DNA of 64,000 nt, taken from Haliea salexigens DSM 19537 (GTDB lineage Bacteria > Pseudomonadota > Gammaproteobacteria > Pseudomonadales > Halieaceae). The translations under genes and the position numbers were made by a program. Where the stretch lies: the NCBI RefSeq assembly GCF_000423125.1, contig NZ_AUHJ01000008.1, forward strand, positions 1 to 64,000, written 5' to 3'. Below, in pieces: positions 52,253 to 62,217 of the stretch. The notes beneath the pieces are model-generated. The model was not told where the DNA came from and made no database searches. It saw only the letters and a program-made list of their open reading frames with translations. Positions within the stretch are counted from its first letter, which is position 1. Every line of letters starts with the position of its first letter.

Positions 52253-53557
52253 GTGACTACCCCCGGCCGCAGCCATATCCGCTGGTTCAGGAATACGGCG
52301 CCCTACATCAACACGCACCGGAACCGGACGTTTGTCCTGATGCTGGGGGGCGACGCTGCCCAGGATCCCAACTTCCCCACCATTTTGCATGACCTGGCCC
52401 TGCTGCACAGCCTGGGCGTGCGGCTGGTGCTGGTACACGGTAACCGCCCGCAGATCGACAACAGGCTGGCGGCGGCAGGCATCGAAAGCCGTTTCCACGA
52501 CGACATGCGCATCACCGACAGTGCCACCATGCACCACGTGACCGATGCCGCTGCATCGCTGCGCGCGCAGATCGAGGCACTGCTTTCCATGGGGCTGCCC
52601 AACTCACCGATGCAGGGCGCGCGCATGCGCGTGTGCTCCGGCAACTTCGTGACCGCCCGGCCCCTGGGGGTTGTGGACGGGGTGGACTTCCAGCACACCG
52701 GTCGCGTGCGGCGCATCGACAGCGCCGGTATCCAGCAGCAACTGGCCGCCGGCTCCGTGGTGCTGCTGTCGCCGCTGGGCTATTCACCCACCGGGGAGAT
52801 CTTCAATCTCATGCTTGAGGATATCGCCGTGCACTGCGCCGCCGGTATCGGCGCCGACAAACTGGTGTTGTTCGGCAATAGCGCGGGTATCGCCGGCGAC
52901 GACGGCGCCCTGCTGCGCCAGCTCACCGTCGCCAACATCAGTGCCGTTCAAGGGCAGGATGCCGAGCAGACGAAACTTCTGGCCACCGCGCGCCGCGCAT
53001 GCATGGCGGGCGTAGCGCGCTGCCATATCATCAGCTACCGGGACGACTGTGCACTGCTCGAGGAACTGTTCACTCACGATGGCAACGGTACCCTGGTCGC
53101 GAAAGACGACTACGAGCAGACCCGCAGTGCCAGCATCGATGATGTGGGCGGCATACTGGAGCTGATCGAGCCACTGGAGCGCGAAGGCGTGTTGCTGAAG
53201 CGCTCACGGGAACTGCTGGAAAATGAAATTCGCCAGTTCCGCATTATCGAACGGGACGGACGCATTATCGCTTGCGCGGCACTCTACCCCTTTCCCGAGG
53301 AGAACTGCGGTGAGGTGGCGTGTATTGTCTCCCACCCCGACTACCGGGGCGGGCAGCGGGGGCAGCGCCTGTTGCAGGAAATCGAGCGTGAGGCACGGGT
53401 GCAGGGCCTGGACCGGGTGTTTGTACTGACCACGCAAACCGCGCACTGGTTCCTGGAACAGGGTTTCGAGGAGCGCTCGCGCGATGCGCTGCCGGCGCAG
53501 AAGCAGGCGCTATACAACCTGCAGCGCAACTCCAAGGTGTTTTTCAAGTCACTCTAG
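52253..53557 (+). CDS. argA: N-acetylglutamate synthase
   Basis: 434 aa from the GTG at 52253 with GGAA eight bp upstream; a frame to 52205 is open but unlikely. The N-terminal amino-acid kinase-like domain has SHIRWFRNTAPYINTHRNRTFVLMLGG and RLVLVHGNRPQID, the arginine-sensing part. The C-terminal GNAT domain has FRIIERDGRIIACAALYPF and HPDYRGGQRGQRLLQEIE with the acetyl-CoA loop. It makes N-acetylglutamate, the first arginine step, and is feedback-inhibited by arginine. It is convergent with the metal efflux operon, overlapping the DUF3240 stop by 9 bp. Confidence 0.94.
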   Translation: MTTPGRSHIRWFRNTAPYINTHRNRTFVLMLGGDAAQDPNFPTILHDLALLHSLGVRLVLVHGNRPQIDNRLAAAGIESRFHDDMRITDSATMHHVTDAAASLRAQIEALLSMGLPNSPMQGARMRVCSGNFVTARPLGVVDGVDFQHTGRVRRIDSAGIQQQLAAGSVVLLSPLGYSPTGEIFNLMLEDIAVHCAAGIGADKLVLFGNSAGIAGDDGALLRQLTVANISAVQGQDAEQTKLLATARRACMAGVARCHIISYRDDCALLEELFTHDGNGTLVAKDDYEQTRSASIDDVGGILELIEPLEREGVLLKRSRELLENEIRQFRIIERDGRIIACAALYPFPEENCGEVACIVSHPDYRGGQRGQRLLQEIEREARVQGLDRVFVLTTQTAHWFLEQGFEERSRDALPAQKQALYNLQRNSKVFFKSL

Positions 53558-53875
53558 CGGCGGCGTTAGCGGGTCACCCCCGATATGCCCGGACTCCAGC
53601 ACCGGCTGTACCCAGTAGCGGAGCCGATCACGCCCGGCAACCGGCGCCAAAGCCGCCAAGAGGGTGGGGCGAAGGGCCGGGTCATGCAGCACCTCGAAAC
53701 GGCTGATACGCCGCGACCCTTCCACCTGTTCCGCCAGGCTAAGGCGACTGTGCTCACGACTGAACCCACTCACCGCGGCGACCGTGAAACCAGCAACCGC
53801 GGGTAAGGACATCAACGCATCGACCATATCGTCATGTACCTCGCGCGGCACCAGAAGAACCAGCAATTCAGTCAT
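53549..53875 (-). CDS. DUF3240 protein of the metal efflux operon
   Basis: 108 aa. It starts MTELLVLLVPREVHDDMVDALM and fits the DUF3240 family of about 100 residues, a PII/ACT-like small ferredoxin-like fold often encoded directly after CzcA/CusA-type pumps. Its first codons overlap the end of the RND gene by 8 bp. It may sense metal or modulate the pump; no metal-binding Cys or His cluster stands out (three His residues near 15, 41 and 64). Function unproven. Confidence 0.75.
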   Translation of the reverse strand: MTELLVLLVPREVHDDMVDALMSLPAVAGFTVAAVSGFSREHSRLSLAEQVEGSRRISRFEVLHDPALRPTLLAALAPVAGRDRLRYWVQPVLESGHIGGDPLTPPLE

Positions 53876-56800
53876 GGCGGCGTTTCTCCCGATATTGATA
53901 CAGGACGGGTAACAGGAACAGCGTGGTCACCGTGGATGTGAGCAGCCCACCGACAACCACAATGGCCAATGGACGCTGCACTTCGGCACCCGGGCCGCTG
54001 GCGAACACCAGCGGTAGCAGGCCAAAAATAGCCGTGGTGGCCGTCATCAACACGGGACGCAGACGCTGACTGGCGCCGGCGCAGATGCGCGCTGGCAGCC
54101 TGCCCGGCAAATGCCTCTGTTGCTGGAAATGACTGACCATCACCACACCGTTCAAAACGGCCACGCCCAATAACGCAATGAGCCCCACCGAAGCCGGTAC
54201 AGACAGATACTCACCACTGAGAAACAGTGAAATCACCCCGCCCATCAGGGCGAACGGTATATTGCCGAGAATGATGCCGGCCAACGCCATGGAGCCAAAC
54301 GTGGCAAACAGGATAAGCAGTATCAGAACCAGCGCGACCGGCACCACCAGCAACAGGTTGCGGGTGGCACGCTGCTGATTCTCGAACTCGCCGCCATATT
54401 CCAGCCGATAGCCCGCGGGCAGCGATACCTCAGCGGCCAGCACCTCCCGGAGCTCCTCCACAAAACCCACGACATCGCGCCCTTCCACGTTGACCGTCAC
54501 CACGCCGAAGCGACTGCCGCGCTCCCGTTCGATCAACAGCGGGCCCTCGGCATAATTGAGACTGGCCACGTCGCCCAGTGTTGCGAGGCTGCCATCGGGC
54601 AGAGCAACACTGCGCGCGGCGAGGTCAGCCACCGTTGCCGGTACGGCGACGGTCTGTGAGCCGGCCGCCAGCGTTACCGGAATACGCCGCTTGCCCTGAC
54701 GCACTTCAGAAATCACAGTCCCCTCGATCTGGCTGCGCAGGTACTCAGACAGGCCCTCCACCGTGAGACCGTGGGCCGCCGCCAGCTCGGGCTTTACCTC
54801 GAGATTCAGGAACTTGCCGCCCTCTGTCACAGAGGCCTGAACATCCACCGCGCCCTCCACTTTGGGTATCGTCCGCGCGATGCCCTGCATCAGGTTGGCA
54901 ATCTGCATCAGGTCTTCACCGTAGACCTTGACCGTAACATCTCCCGTGCTTCCCGTAAGCATCTCCGAAACCCGCATCTGGATCGGCTGCGTGAAACCCA
55001 CATTCATGCCGGGGAAGCCCTCCAGCACCTTGCGCACCTCCCCCTCCAGCTGGGACTTGCTGGCAAAACGCCACTCGTCCGGTGGCAACAGCTCCATGAA
55101 AACATCCGTCTCGTTGAGCCCCATCGGGTCCAGCCCCAACTCGTCGGAACCGGTACGCGTAACAATCTGGCGAATCTCGGGCACGCCGGCCAGGAGCGCG
55201 GCGCCCACCTGGCGATCAAGCTCGACCGAGGCGGGCAGGGAAATGCTGGGGGATTTTTCCAACTGCACGATCAAGTCACCTTCATCAAGCACCGGCATGA
55301 ACGTCTTGCCCATCAACAACAGGAAGACCGCACTCACCGCCAGCAATGCCCCGATGCCGAGTAGCATGCCCCGGGGCCGCAGCAGAACACGCTCCAGAGC
55401 GGACTCGTAGGCCCCTTGCAGACGCAGCATGAACCGCGGCATGCCAGCGCTTTGCCTGCCCAGCATGAGTGAGGCGGCAACGGGAATCAGCGTCAGGGAA
55501 AGCGCCAGCGCGGCCAGCATGGCGTAGACGATGGTCAGCGCCACCGGCGTGAACAGCTTTCCCTCAAGACCACTGAGTGTGAGCAGCGGCGAAAATACGA
55601 TGATCACGATCAATGTGCCGGATACCACAGGCAGTGCCACTTCCTGCGCCGCGCGGTACACCACGTGCAGGCGCGGCAGGCCCGTATCCTGATTCAGCCG
55701 GCTCAGCGTGTTCTCCACCACCACCACGGAAGAGTCCACCAGCATGCCAATAGCGATCACCAAACCGCCAAGGCTCATCAGATTGGCGGTCAGGCCGGTG
55801 CCGGACATCAACAGGAACGTGGCCAACGCCGCCAGCGGCAGCGACATGGAAACCACCAGCGCCGCGCGCAGATTGCCCAGGAATACGGTCAGCACAGCCA
55901 CCACGAGTAGAATAGCCTGAAACAGGGCGCTGGAAATGGTACCGATGGCCGTGCTGATCAGCCGTGCGCGGTCGTAAAACACGTTGATTTCAGTGCCAGC
56001 GGGCAGGGTTTGCGCCAACTCATCGAGGCGCGCCTTGACCCCCTCCACAACCGCGCCTGTGTTGCTGTCGCGCAGCGCAATCACCAGGCCCTGCACGGCT
56101 TCCTCGCCGTTGCGCGTGACCGCGCCATAGCGTGCCAGATGGCCGATTGCCACATCGGCAACATCGCCCAGGCGATACACCCCACCGGGGCCGGAGCGCA
56201 CGACGATATCCTCTAGCGCTTCCAGAGAGTGCACCTGCCCTTCAACCCGCACCACCAGCACATCGTTGCCCAGCAGCATACGGCCTACCCCCGCGTTGAG
56301 ATTCTGCGCAACAATGGCCGCCTCAAGTTCCGCAATGCCCAGGCCGAGCTCGGAGAGCACCACCGCATGCGGCGTGACCTGATAGGTTGTTGCGTAGCCG
56401 CCGAGCACATTCACATCGGCCACCCCGGCAACCGTGCGCAGCGCGGGACGTATCTCCCACTCGAGCAGCTGGCGCTTGTCCTGCAGCGACAGGTCGGGGT
56501 TCTCGATAGTGAACATGAACATCTCGCTGAGCGGCGTGCTCATCGGCGCAAGGCCGCCCTCAACTGCGAAGGGCAGCTCGTCGAGAATGCCCGCCAGCCG
56601 TTCGTTCACCTGCTGACGCGCCCAGTAGATATCCGTACCGTCAACAAAATCCAGGGTGATATCGGTGATGGCGTATTTGGTCGTGGAGCGCAGCATCGCC
56701 TGTCGCGGAATACCCAGCAACTCCGTTTCCAGGGGATAGGTCACGCGCTGTTCGATTTCTTCCGCCGTCATTCCCGGCACTTTGAGAATGACCTTGACCT

Positions 56801-56948
56801 GTGTGGGCGCGATGTCGGGGTAGGCATCAATCGGCAGATTGAGCCAGGCACGCAGGCCGAGCCCCGCCAGCATCAGTGCCATCACACACACGAACAGGCG
56901 CTGGGTGAGGGAAAAGCGGACCAGCTGTTTCAGCATGTCACTCGCCAC
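53868..56948 (-). CDS. Heavy-metal efflux RND transporter (CusA/CzcA family)
   Basis: 1026 aa, typical HME-RND length. N-terminal FSLTQRLFVCVMALMLAGLGL helix, porter motif DAYPDIAPTQVKVILKVPGMTAEEIEQRVTYPLE, LRSTTKYAITDITLDFVDGTDIYWARQQVNERL, and a membrane relay GGLVIAIGMLVDSSVVVVEN with the essential Asp. The second half holds FMPVLDEGDLIVQLEKSPSISL, a block of this family. It pumps divalent or monovalent metal ions out with protons. The metal (Cu/Ag or Zn/Co/Cd) cannot be decided from these motifs. Upstream are the adaptor (11-bp overlap) and outer-membrane genes, downstream DUF3240. Confidence 0.93.
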   Translation of the reverse strand: MASDMLKQLVRFSLTQRLFVCVMALMLAGLGLRAWLNLPIDAYPDIAPTQVKVILKVPGMTAEEIEQRVTYPLETELLGIPRQAMLRSTTKYAITDITLDFVDGTDIYWARQQVNERLAGILDELPFAVEGGLAPMSTPLSEMFMFTIENPDLSLQDKRQLLEWEIRPALRTVAGVADVNVLGGYATTYQVTPHAVVLSELGLGIAELEAAIVAQNLNAGVGRMLLGNDVLVVRVEGQVHSLEALEDIVVRSGPGGVYRLGDVADVAIGHLARYGAVTRNGEEAVQGLVIALRDSNTGAVVEGVKARLDELAQTLPAGTEINVFYDRARLISTAIGTISSALFQAILLVVAVLTVFLGNLRAALVVSMSLPLAALATFLLMSGTGLTANLMSLGGLVIAIGMLVDSSVVVVENTLSRLNQDTGLPRLHVVYRAAQEVALPVVSGTLIVIIVFSPLLTLSGLEGKLFTPVALTIVYAMLAALALSLTLIPVAASLMLGRQSAGMPRFMLRLQGAYESALERVLLRPRGMLLGIGALLAVSAVFLLLMGKTFMPVLDEGDLIVQLEKSPSISLPASVELDRQVGAALLAGVPEIRQIVTRTGSDELGLDPMGLNETDVFMELLPPDEWRFASKSQLEGEVRKVLEGFPGMNVGFTQPIQMRVSEMLTGSTGDVTVKVYGEDLMQIANLMQGIARTIPKVEGAVDVQASVTEGGKFLNLEVKPELAAAHGLTVEGLSEYLRSQIEGTVISEVRQGKRRIPVTLAAGSQTVAVPATVADLAARSVALPDGSLATLGDVASLNYAEGPLLIERERGSRFGVVTVNVEGRDVVGFVEELREVLAAEVSLPAGYRLEYGGEFENQQRATRNLLLVVPVALVLILLILFATFGSMALAGIILGNIPFALMGGVISLFLSGEYLSVPASVGLIALLGVAVLNGVVMVSHFQQQRHLPGRLPARICAGASQRLRPVLMTATTAIFGLLPLVFASGPGAEVQRPLAIVVVGGLLTSTVTTLFLLPVLYQYREKRRHD

Positions 56949-57957
56949 CCAATCCCATGAGCACGCCCTGCACCGCGGATACTGAGCGGCTCAGCACGGC
57001 ACGGCCCGCCAGTGCGGTGTCAGACGTTACCGCGTAATCATCGCCAACCGGCTGCAACAGCGAGACTGGCGCCAGCTGCAACACACCCTCGCCACGCAGC
57101 AGTACGTGTGCCTGTTCCTGCCAGGTGAATACCGCCGAGCGTGGCAGCAAATACGCGTCCTGACGGTAGAGCGGCGTTGCGCTGACTATACGGTTCAGCT
57201 GCACCCCGCAGGATGCGTGTATCGCCTCACTCCAGGCGACCAGGGAAAAGCCACGCGCAACACCTTCCAGCTCGTCTATATCCAGACGACAACCAGCAAG
57301 TTGTACACCGCTCAAGCGATCGGCATTCTGCATGGGCACCAGCAGCTGCAGGCGCAGGTCATCCGGCGCCACAAACCCGGCCACATCATCTCCCGCAAGC
57401 AATGCCGTTTGCCGATGGTCGTATTCTATAAAACCGCTGATAGGCGTGTGCAAGGTGATGGACTCCACGTCGTCTTGCGGAGGGTCCACCAACTCCATGA
57501 AGTGGCGCATGTGCTCGTATTCCAGCTGCAGCGCCAGATAGGTGTCAACGATGGCAACCCACTGCTCCTCCGCCAGCGCCTGTTGCTCATAGGAAGCCCG
57601 GTTACGCTCATAGCGCGCCTCGGCACTGCGGTAGCGCCGGTCCATGGCCTCGAACTCGAGCAGGAAGTGGTGAATCTCCGGCCCTTCCAGCACGACGAAG
57701 GGCTGCCCGGCCACAACCTGCTCGCCATTGCGTACCAGATAGCGCGCTCGTCGCACGTCCCGCGGCAGCTGAATACTGTACTGGCTGCCCGTGCGATGCA
57801 TCACCTGCGCCCGTATAGCAGGCCCCGGCACTTCTGTGACGCCGGTCACGGGCGTATAGGCGAGCTGCAGTTCCCCCAAGGCCGACAGCGGCACATCGCT
57901 GCTGTAGGCCGCCAGCGGCAACCACAAGACGAGCAGCATCCAAACCGGTCTGATCAT
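56938..57957 (-). CDS. Periplasmic adaptor of the RND metal efflux system
   Basis: 339 aa. Signal peptide [19 protein letters not shown]. The barrel-sandwich domain (YLVRNGEQVVAGQPFVVLEGPEI) is split by an alpha-hairpin (RYRSAEARYERNRASYEQQALAEEQWV), followed by TLHTPISGFIEYDHRQTALLAGDDVAGFV and a beta-barrel domain. It is a membrane fusion protein of the HlyD/CusB type, shorter than CusB and without the N-terminal Met metal-transfer motif. It bridges the RND pump and the outer-membrane channel. Its start overlaps the TolC-like gene stop by 4 bp. Confidence 0.85.
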   Translation of the reverse strand: MIRPVWMLLVLWLPLAAYSSDVPLSALGELQLAYTPVTGVTEVPGPAIRAQVMHRTGSQYSIQLPRDVRRARYLVRNGEQVVAGQPFVVLEGPEIHHFLLEFEAMDRRYRSAEARYERNRASYEQQALAEEQWVAIVDTYLALQLEYEHMRHFMELVDPPQDDVESITLHTPISGFIEYDHRQTALLAGDDVAGFVAPDDLRLQLLVPMQNADRLSGVQLAGCRLDIDELEGVARGFSLVAWSEAIHASCGVQLNRIVSATPLYRQDAYLLPRSAVFTWQEQAHVLLRGEGVLQLAPVSLLQPVGDDYAVTSDTALAGRAVLSRSVSAVQGVLMGLGGE

Positions 57958-59141
57958 AAAGCTAATCCCGCTGTTTGCCGCAGTCGTGCGGCATTATGCT
58001 GTATTTCGGCGTCTATCAGGGCCGCTTCGCTGCGTCGCTCAAGCACCTCCAGCAGACGCCGGATAACCAGCTCCACTTCCATTTCGCTGCTGGAGCGCAA
58101 CGTCAGCAGCTGCGCCTCGATACGCTGGCCGATACGCGCAGACTGCAGCAGCAGTTCACGGCGTTCGCGCAGCCGCTGAGCCTCGGCTGAGAGCGTTATC
58201 CACTGCGTGCGAATGCCGGTGCGCAGGCTGTCCCGCTGCAGGCTGAAATCGCGACTGAGCGATGCGCGCTGAACTTCACTGGCTCGGTTGCTGACCTCGA
58301 TAAAGGTCAACGGCAGGTCGACAGCCACACCGTATTGATTCTCTGTGGGCCCCGGCCCATTCAGGCTGCGCGCTGTCAGCGCCAGGTTCCAATCCGCCGC
58401 CGCCGGGTCCGTTAACGCGATGAGTGCCTGCTGCTGATCGCGGCCCAGTTCCAGCAAGGCCAGCTGCGGGTGCTGAGAGTAGTCGGGCTCGGCGGGCAGG
58501 GATGCGGTTTCCGCTATCTGCTTGGGTACCGCCGGCAAACCCGTGAGGGCTGAAAAGCCGGCCTGAGCGGCACGTCTCCTGGCCACGCCGTCGGCCACCC
58601 TCAGTTCGGCATCGAGCCTTTCCTGCGTGAGCAACAACGCGGCGTAGCCCGGTATGGCGCCGGCGTCCGCCTGCAACGCGGCGCGCTGCTCCAGCTCCAG
58701 TATCAGCGCCGCGCGCGCACGCGATTGCTCCAACTGCAGCGTCGCCAACCGATGTTCCCACACCGCATCGCGAATCAACCCGGAAAAAAACCATGCTCGA
58801 TAACGCTGCTGCACCTGTTGCAGGCTCTGCTGCAACGCCCCGAGATCCGCGTCGACATCGCGGCGCCGGGATGATTTGAACGGCAGGTTCAATGCGATTT
58901 CGGTTTCATCCGTGCCCAGTCGCTGGTCACTTTGCAAGCGGCTGGCAGACAGCGACGGCAGCGCCGCCAACACTCCATCATCACCCACGTCCGCGTCCGC
59001 CACCTCGGCGCCATACCCGTGATAGCTCAGCGTCGTGCGCAGCACCTCGTTCAATTCGAGGTCGCTGGCGAGCTGTGCCTGGGCAGGTACTGCACACCCC
59101 AGGCCACAGCAAACGAGGATAACCGTTACACCCTGACGCAT
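57954..59141 (-). CDS. TolC/CusC-type outer-membrane channel of the metal efflux system
   Basis: 395 aa from the ATG at 59141, preceded by GAGG (9 bp). Signal peptide [19 protein letters not shown]. Two OEP repeats: [20 protein letters not shown]-like first half and a second with ARALSLQR-type helices ([24 protein letters not shown]). The family length is 420-450 aa, so this one is slightly short. It forms the exit duct of the RND pump. First gene of the tight operon 59141 to 53549: outer-membrane channel, adaptor, pump, DUF3240. It is divergent from ilvD, with a common promoter region of about 230 bp. Confidence 0.85.
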   Translation of the reverse strand: MRQGVTVILVCCGLGCAVPAQAQLASDLELNEVLRTTLSYHGYGAEVADADVGDDGVLAALPSLSASRLQSDQRLGTDETEIALNLPFKSSRRRDVDADLGALQQSLQQVQQRYRAWFFSGLIRDAVWEHRLATLQLEQSRARAALILELEQRAALQADAGAIPGYAALLLTQERLDAELRVADGVARRRAAQAGFSALTGLPAVPKQIAETASLPAEPDYSQHPQLALLELGRDQQQALIALTDPAAADWNLALTARSLNGPGPTENQYGVAVDLPLTFIEVSNRASEVQRASLSRDFSLQRDSLRTGIRTQWITLSAEAQRLRERRELLLQSARIGQRIEAQLLTLRSSSEMEVELVIRRLLEVLERRSEAALIDAEIQHNAARLRQTAGLAL

Positions 59142-59371
59142 GCCTCCCCGCCTCACAAATCGACCCTTCTTGTGCTCCATTCAAACACCTCTGCGGGGAA
59201 ACATCCTTGCGGCATATCATGATCTCCGCTGCCCCGGTACCCACCATGTTTACGAAAACGCCCCGCGAACGCAATGCACACTGTCCCCGACAAGGCGATT
59301 TTTGTTATTCTGGCGCGCTTGCCAGCGCTGCTTCGGCGGCACACCTGTTGACTGAATCCACCGAGGCCCCC

Positions 59372-61216
59372 ATGCCCGATTACCGCTCGAAAACCTCCAC
59401 CCACGGCCGCAACATGGCGGGTGCCCGCGCACTGTGGCGCGCCACCGGCATGCAGGACGGTGACTTCGGCAAGCCCATCATTGCCGTGGTGAACTCCTTC
59501 ACCCAGTTCGTGCCCGGCCATGTGCACCTGAAAGACCTGGGGCAACTGGTAGCCCGGGAAATTGAAGCGGCGGGCGGCGTAGCCAAGGAATTCAACACCA
59601 TTGCGGTGGATGACGGTATTGCCATGGGCCACGACGGCATGCTCTACAGCCTGCCCAGCCGCGACATCATCTCCGATTCCGTGGAATATATGGTCAACGC
59701 GCACTGCGCGGATGCCATGGTGTGCATTTCCAATTGCGACAAAATCACTCCCGGCATGCTGAACGCGGCCATGCGGCTCAATATTCCCGTGGTGTTCGTG
59801 TCCGGCGGCCCCATGGAGGCGGGCAAGACCAAGCTCTCGGAACACAAGCTGGACCTCGTTGACGCCATGGTGATCGCCGCTGACAGCGATGCCAGCGATG
59901 AGCAAGTGGCCGAATACGAGCGCTCCGCCTGCCCCACCTGTGGCTCCTGCTCCGGCATGTTCACGGCAAACTCCATGAATTGCCTGACCGAAGCGCTGGG
60001 GCTCAGCCTGCCAGGCAACGGCTCTACGCTGGCCACACACGCCGACCGCGAGCAGCTGTTCCTGCGTGCGGGCCGCCTGGTCGTTGAGCTGTGCCGGCGC
60101 TACTACCAGGAGGACGATGCGAGCGTACTGCCGCGCAACGTCGCCAGTTTCAAGGCCTTTGAAAACGCCATGAGCCTGGATATCGCCATGGGCGGCTCGA
60201 CCAATACCATTCTGCACTTGCTGGCCGCCGCCGAAGAAGCCGAACTGGATTTTACCCTGCAGGATATCGACCGCCTGTCGCGCCGCGTACCGCAACTGTG
60301 CAAAGTGGCGCCGAACACGCCCCTCTACCACATGGAAGACGTCCACCGCGCCGGTGGCATCATGGCCATTCTGGGTGAGCTGGATCGCGCCGGCCTGCTG
60401 CATCGCGACTGCCCCACCGTGCACAGCCCCACCCTCGGTGCCGCGCTGGACAGCTGGGATATCGTGCGCACCAGCGATGCAGCAGTGCAAACGTTCTACA
60501 AGGCCGGTCCTGCAGGTATCCCCACCCAGGTCGCGTTCAGCCAGGACACACGCTGGCCCAGCCTCGACCTCGATCGCGAGGGCGGCTGCATTCGTAATAT
60601 CGAGCACGCCTTCTCGCTTGAGGGTGGCCTCGCCGTGCTGTTCGGCAACATCGCCGAGAGTGGTTGCGTGGTGAAGACCTCCGGCGTGGATGACAGCATT
60701 CTCGTCTTTTCCGGCCCCGCCTACCTCTGTGAAAGCCAGGAAGGGGCCGTCGAGGACATTCTCGGCGGCAAGGTGCAGGCCGGCGATGTGGTCATCATCC
60801 GCTACGAAGGCCCCCGCGGCGGGCCCGGTATGCAGGAAATGCTCTACCCCACCAGCTACCTGAAATCGAAGGGGCTGGGCAAGGCCTGTGCACTGCTCAC
60901 GGACGGGCGCTTCTCGGGCGGCACCTCTGGCCTGTCCATTGGCCACGTGTCGCCGGAAGCAGCCTCTGGTGGCGCCATCGCCCTGGTCGAGCACGGTGAT
61001 ATCATCGATATCAACATCCCCGAGCGCAGCATCAACGTGCGGCTGAGCGATCAGGCGCTCGCCGCCCGGCGTACCGCCATGGACGCCCGGGGCAAGGACG
61101 GCTGGAAACCCGCAGAGAGCCGGCCACGCAAGGTCAGCGCGGCGCTGAAAGTGTATGCCAGCATGGTGACCAGCGCCGACCGCGGTGCCGTGCGCGACCT
61201 GTCGCTGCTCGACTGA
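59372..61216 (+). CDS. ilvD: Dihydroxy-acid dehydratase
   Basis: 614 aa from the ATG at 59372 with GAGG 6 bp upstream. [27 protein letters not shown] is the classical start. Fe-S ligands appear as Cys in [12 protein letters not shown] and [19 protein letters not shown] (C-x2-C-x2-C pattern), with [14 protein letters not shown] and the C-terminal [26 protein letters not shown]. It dehydrates dihydroxy acids in the synthesis of Val, Leu and Ile. ilvE lies 15 kb away on the other strand. It is preceded by AT-rich TTTTTGTTATTCT, a possible -10 region near 59306-59311. Confidence 0.97.
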   Translation: MPDYRSKTSTHGRNMAGARALWRATGMQDGDFGKPIIAVVNSFTQFVPGHVHLKDLGQLVAREIEAAGGVAKEFNTIAVDDGIAMGHDGMLYSLPSRDIISDSVEYMVNAHCADAMVCISNCDKITPGMLNAAMRLNIPVVFVSGGPMEAGKTKLSEHKLDLVDAMVIAADSDASDEQVAEYERSACPTCGSCSGMFTANSMNCLTEALGLSLPGNGSTLATHADREQLFLRAGRLVVELCRRYYQEDDASVLPRNVASFKAFENAMSLDIAMGGSTNTILHLLAAAEEAELDFTLQDIDRLSRRVPQLCKVAPNTPLYHMEDVHRAGGIMAILGELDRAGLLHRDCPTVHSPTLGAALDSWDIVRTSDAAVQTFYKAGPAGIPTQVAFSQDTRWPSLDLDREGGCIRNIEHAFSLEGGLAVLFGNIAESGCVVKTSGVDDSILVFSGPAYLCESQEGAVEDILGGKVQAGDVVIIRYEGPRGGPGMQEMLYPTSYLKSKGLGKACALLTDGRFSGGTSGLSIGHVSPEAASGGAIALVEHGDIIDINIPERSINVRLSDQALAARRTAMDARGKDGWKPAESRPRKVSAALKVYASMVTSADRGAVRDLSLLD

Positions 61217-61218
61217 CA

Positions 61219-61367
61219 CGCTTCCGTCCAGAGGTCATCTCGGTGGAAGAGTACGGCCCCAACCTGGCGGCACTGGCCAACAGCTGGTATGCCAGCACCT
61301 GCAGGCGCATGACTACCAGCTGTTCGCCCGCGCCGGCTATACGTCTATTTACGTACGCGAGGGTTGA
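61219..61367 (+). pseudogene. Remnant of a protein gene with a frameshift (possibly FkbM-type)
   Basis: Directly after ilvD, one frame reads RPEVISVEEYGPNLAALANSWYA (61226 onward) and after a +1 shift near 61295 another reads LQAHDYQLFARAGYTSIYVREG and then stops at 61367. The last segment looks like the C-terminal strand pattern of FkbM-family methyltransferases (DYQLFARAGYTSIYVR). No start codon or upstream domain remains. It is probably the 3' remnant of a deleted gene; the family call is weak. Confidence 0.35.
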
Positions 61368-61382
61368 GCCACCGCGCCAGCA

Positions 61383-62135
61383 TCAATCGCGCGGCTCACG
61401 GGAAAACACCTTCTGGCCGGAGAACATCGCCGATATCAGGCCACTGCGCTCACGCAACTCGGTGATAACCACCGCAGCGATGTGCAGCGGGATGGCAATC
61501 AACAGGCCCCAGAAGCCCAGCTCGTGCAACTCGATAAAGGGCTTGCGGAAATTTCGCATGGCCGCATAGGCATCGGCGTCCAGCAGTGCGCTTTGCGCCG
61601 GCTTCAGGCCCGCGAGTTGTTCGCCGCTGGCACCCGCAGGCGCCACCCACTCCAGGAACAAATGGCCGAAGGGCGGGAAATACAGGTCGGTGCCCGCCAG
61701 CACCAGCCCGGTGACACATTGGTTAATCAGCAACAGCAGCATCGCGGCGACCATAAGGCGCCCGACCGGGTTGTGCCCGCGGTAGGCTGGTGGGTCGCCG
61801 GCGCGCACACCGCGCAGGTAATCCAACAGCGCCCGCCCGTAGCCGCGTCCACCCGGGAGCACAGCCGACCATCGCGCATGGCGGTTGCCGACAAAACCCC
61901 AGGCAATGCGCCACAGCAGGTTGATGGCAAACACATAACCGATCCAGACGTGCACGGTTTTCAATGCCACCTTGCCCTCGCCACTGACGCCCAGCGCACC
62001 GGCGTTGAAGATGACCACGCCAACGGCGAGCAGGCCGACGATGCAGAGCACGTTGATCCAGTGGAACCAGCGGGTGGTGGCATCCCAGACCGGGTACGCC
62101 CTGACTACATCCAGCTTTGCTTGGTCGCTCATCAT
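61383..62135 (-). CDS. Cytochrome b561-like/Ni-Fe hydrogenase-type cytochrome b
   Basis: 250 aa. Membrane helices: FHWINVLCIVGLLAVGVVIF, TVHVWIGYVFAINLLWRIAW, RLMVAAMLLLLINQCVTGLVL and a last one LGFWGLLIAIPLHIAAVVITEL. Conserved His residues in the first, second and last helices (TTRWFHWIN, LKTVHVWIGY, IPLHIAAV) fit heme b ligation. It belongs to the cytochrome b561 (prokaryotic)/HyaC group. It would pass electrons between quinone and a periplasmic carrier. Partner unknown; the octaheme cytochrome is far away. Cytoplasmic N-terminus, ATG preceded by GGGGGGTA. Confidence 0.8.
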   Translation of the reverse strand: MMSDQAKLDVVRAYPVWDATTRWFHWINVLCIVGLLAVGVVIFNAGALGVSGEGKVALKTVHVWIGYVFAINLLWRIAWGFVGNRHARWSAVLPGGRGYGRALLDYLRGVRAGDPPAYRGHNPVGRLMVAAMLLLLINQCVTGLVLAGTDLYFPPFGHLFLEWVAPAGASGEQLAGLKPAQSALLDADAYAAMRNFRKPFIELHELGFWGLLIAIPLHIAAVVITELRERSGLISAMFSGQKVFSREPRD

Positions 62136-62217
62136 TACCCCCCGAAAAGGTCCGAAAGGCCTTTATTGTGCACTTCCAATCTGAAGCTTTCCTTAACGCG
62201 GGCGGGTTTTCGACCCA

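Noticed and set aside
59153-61219. 688-codon minus-strand open frame
   Set aside because: Fully antisense to ilvD, which has its complete set of motifs.
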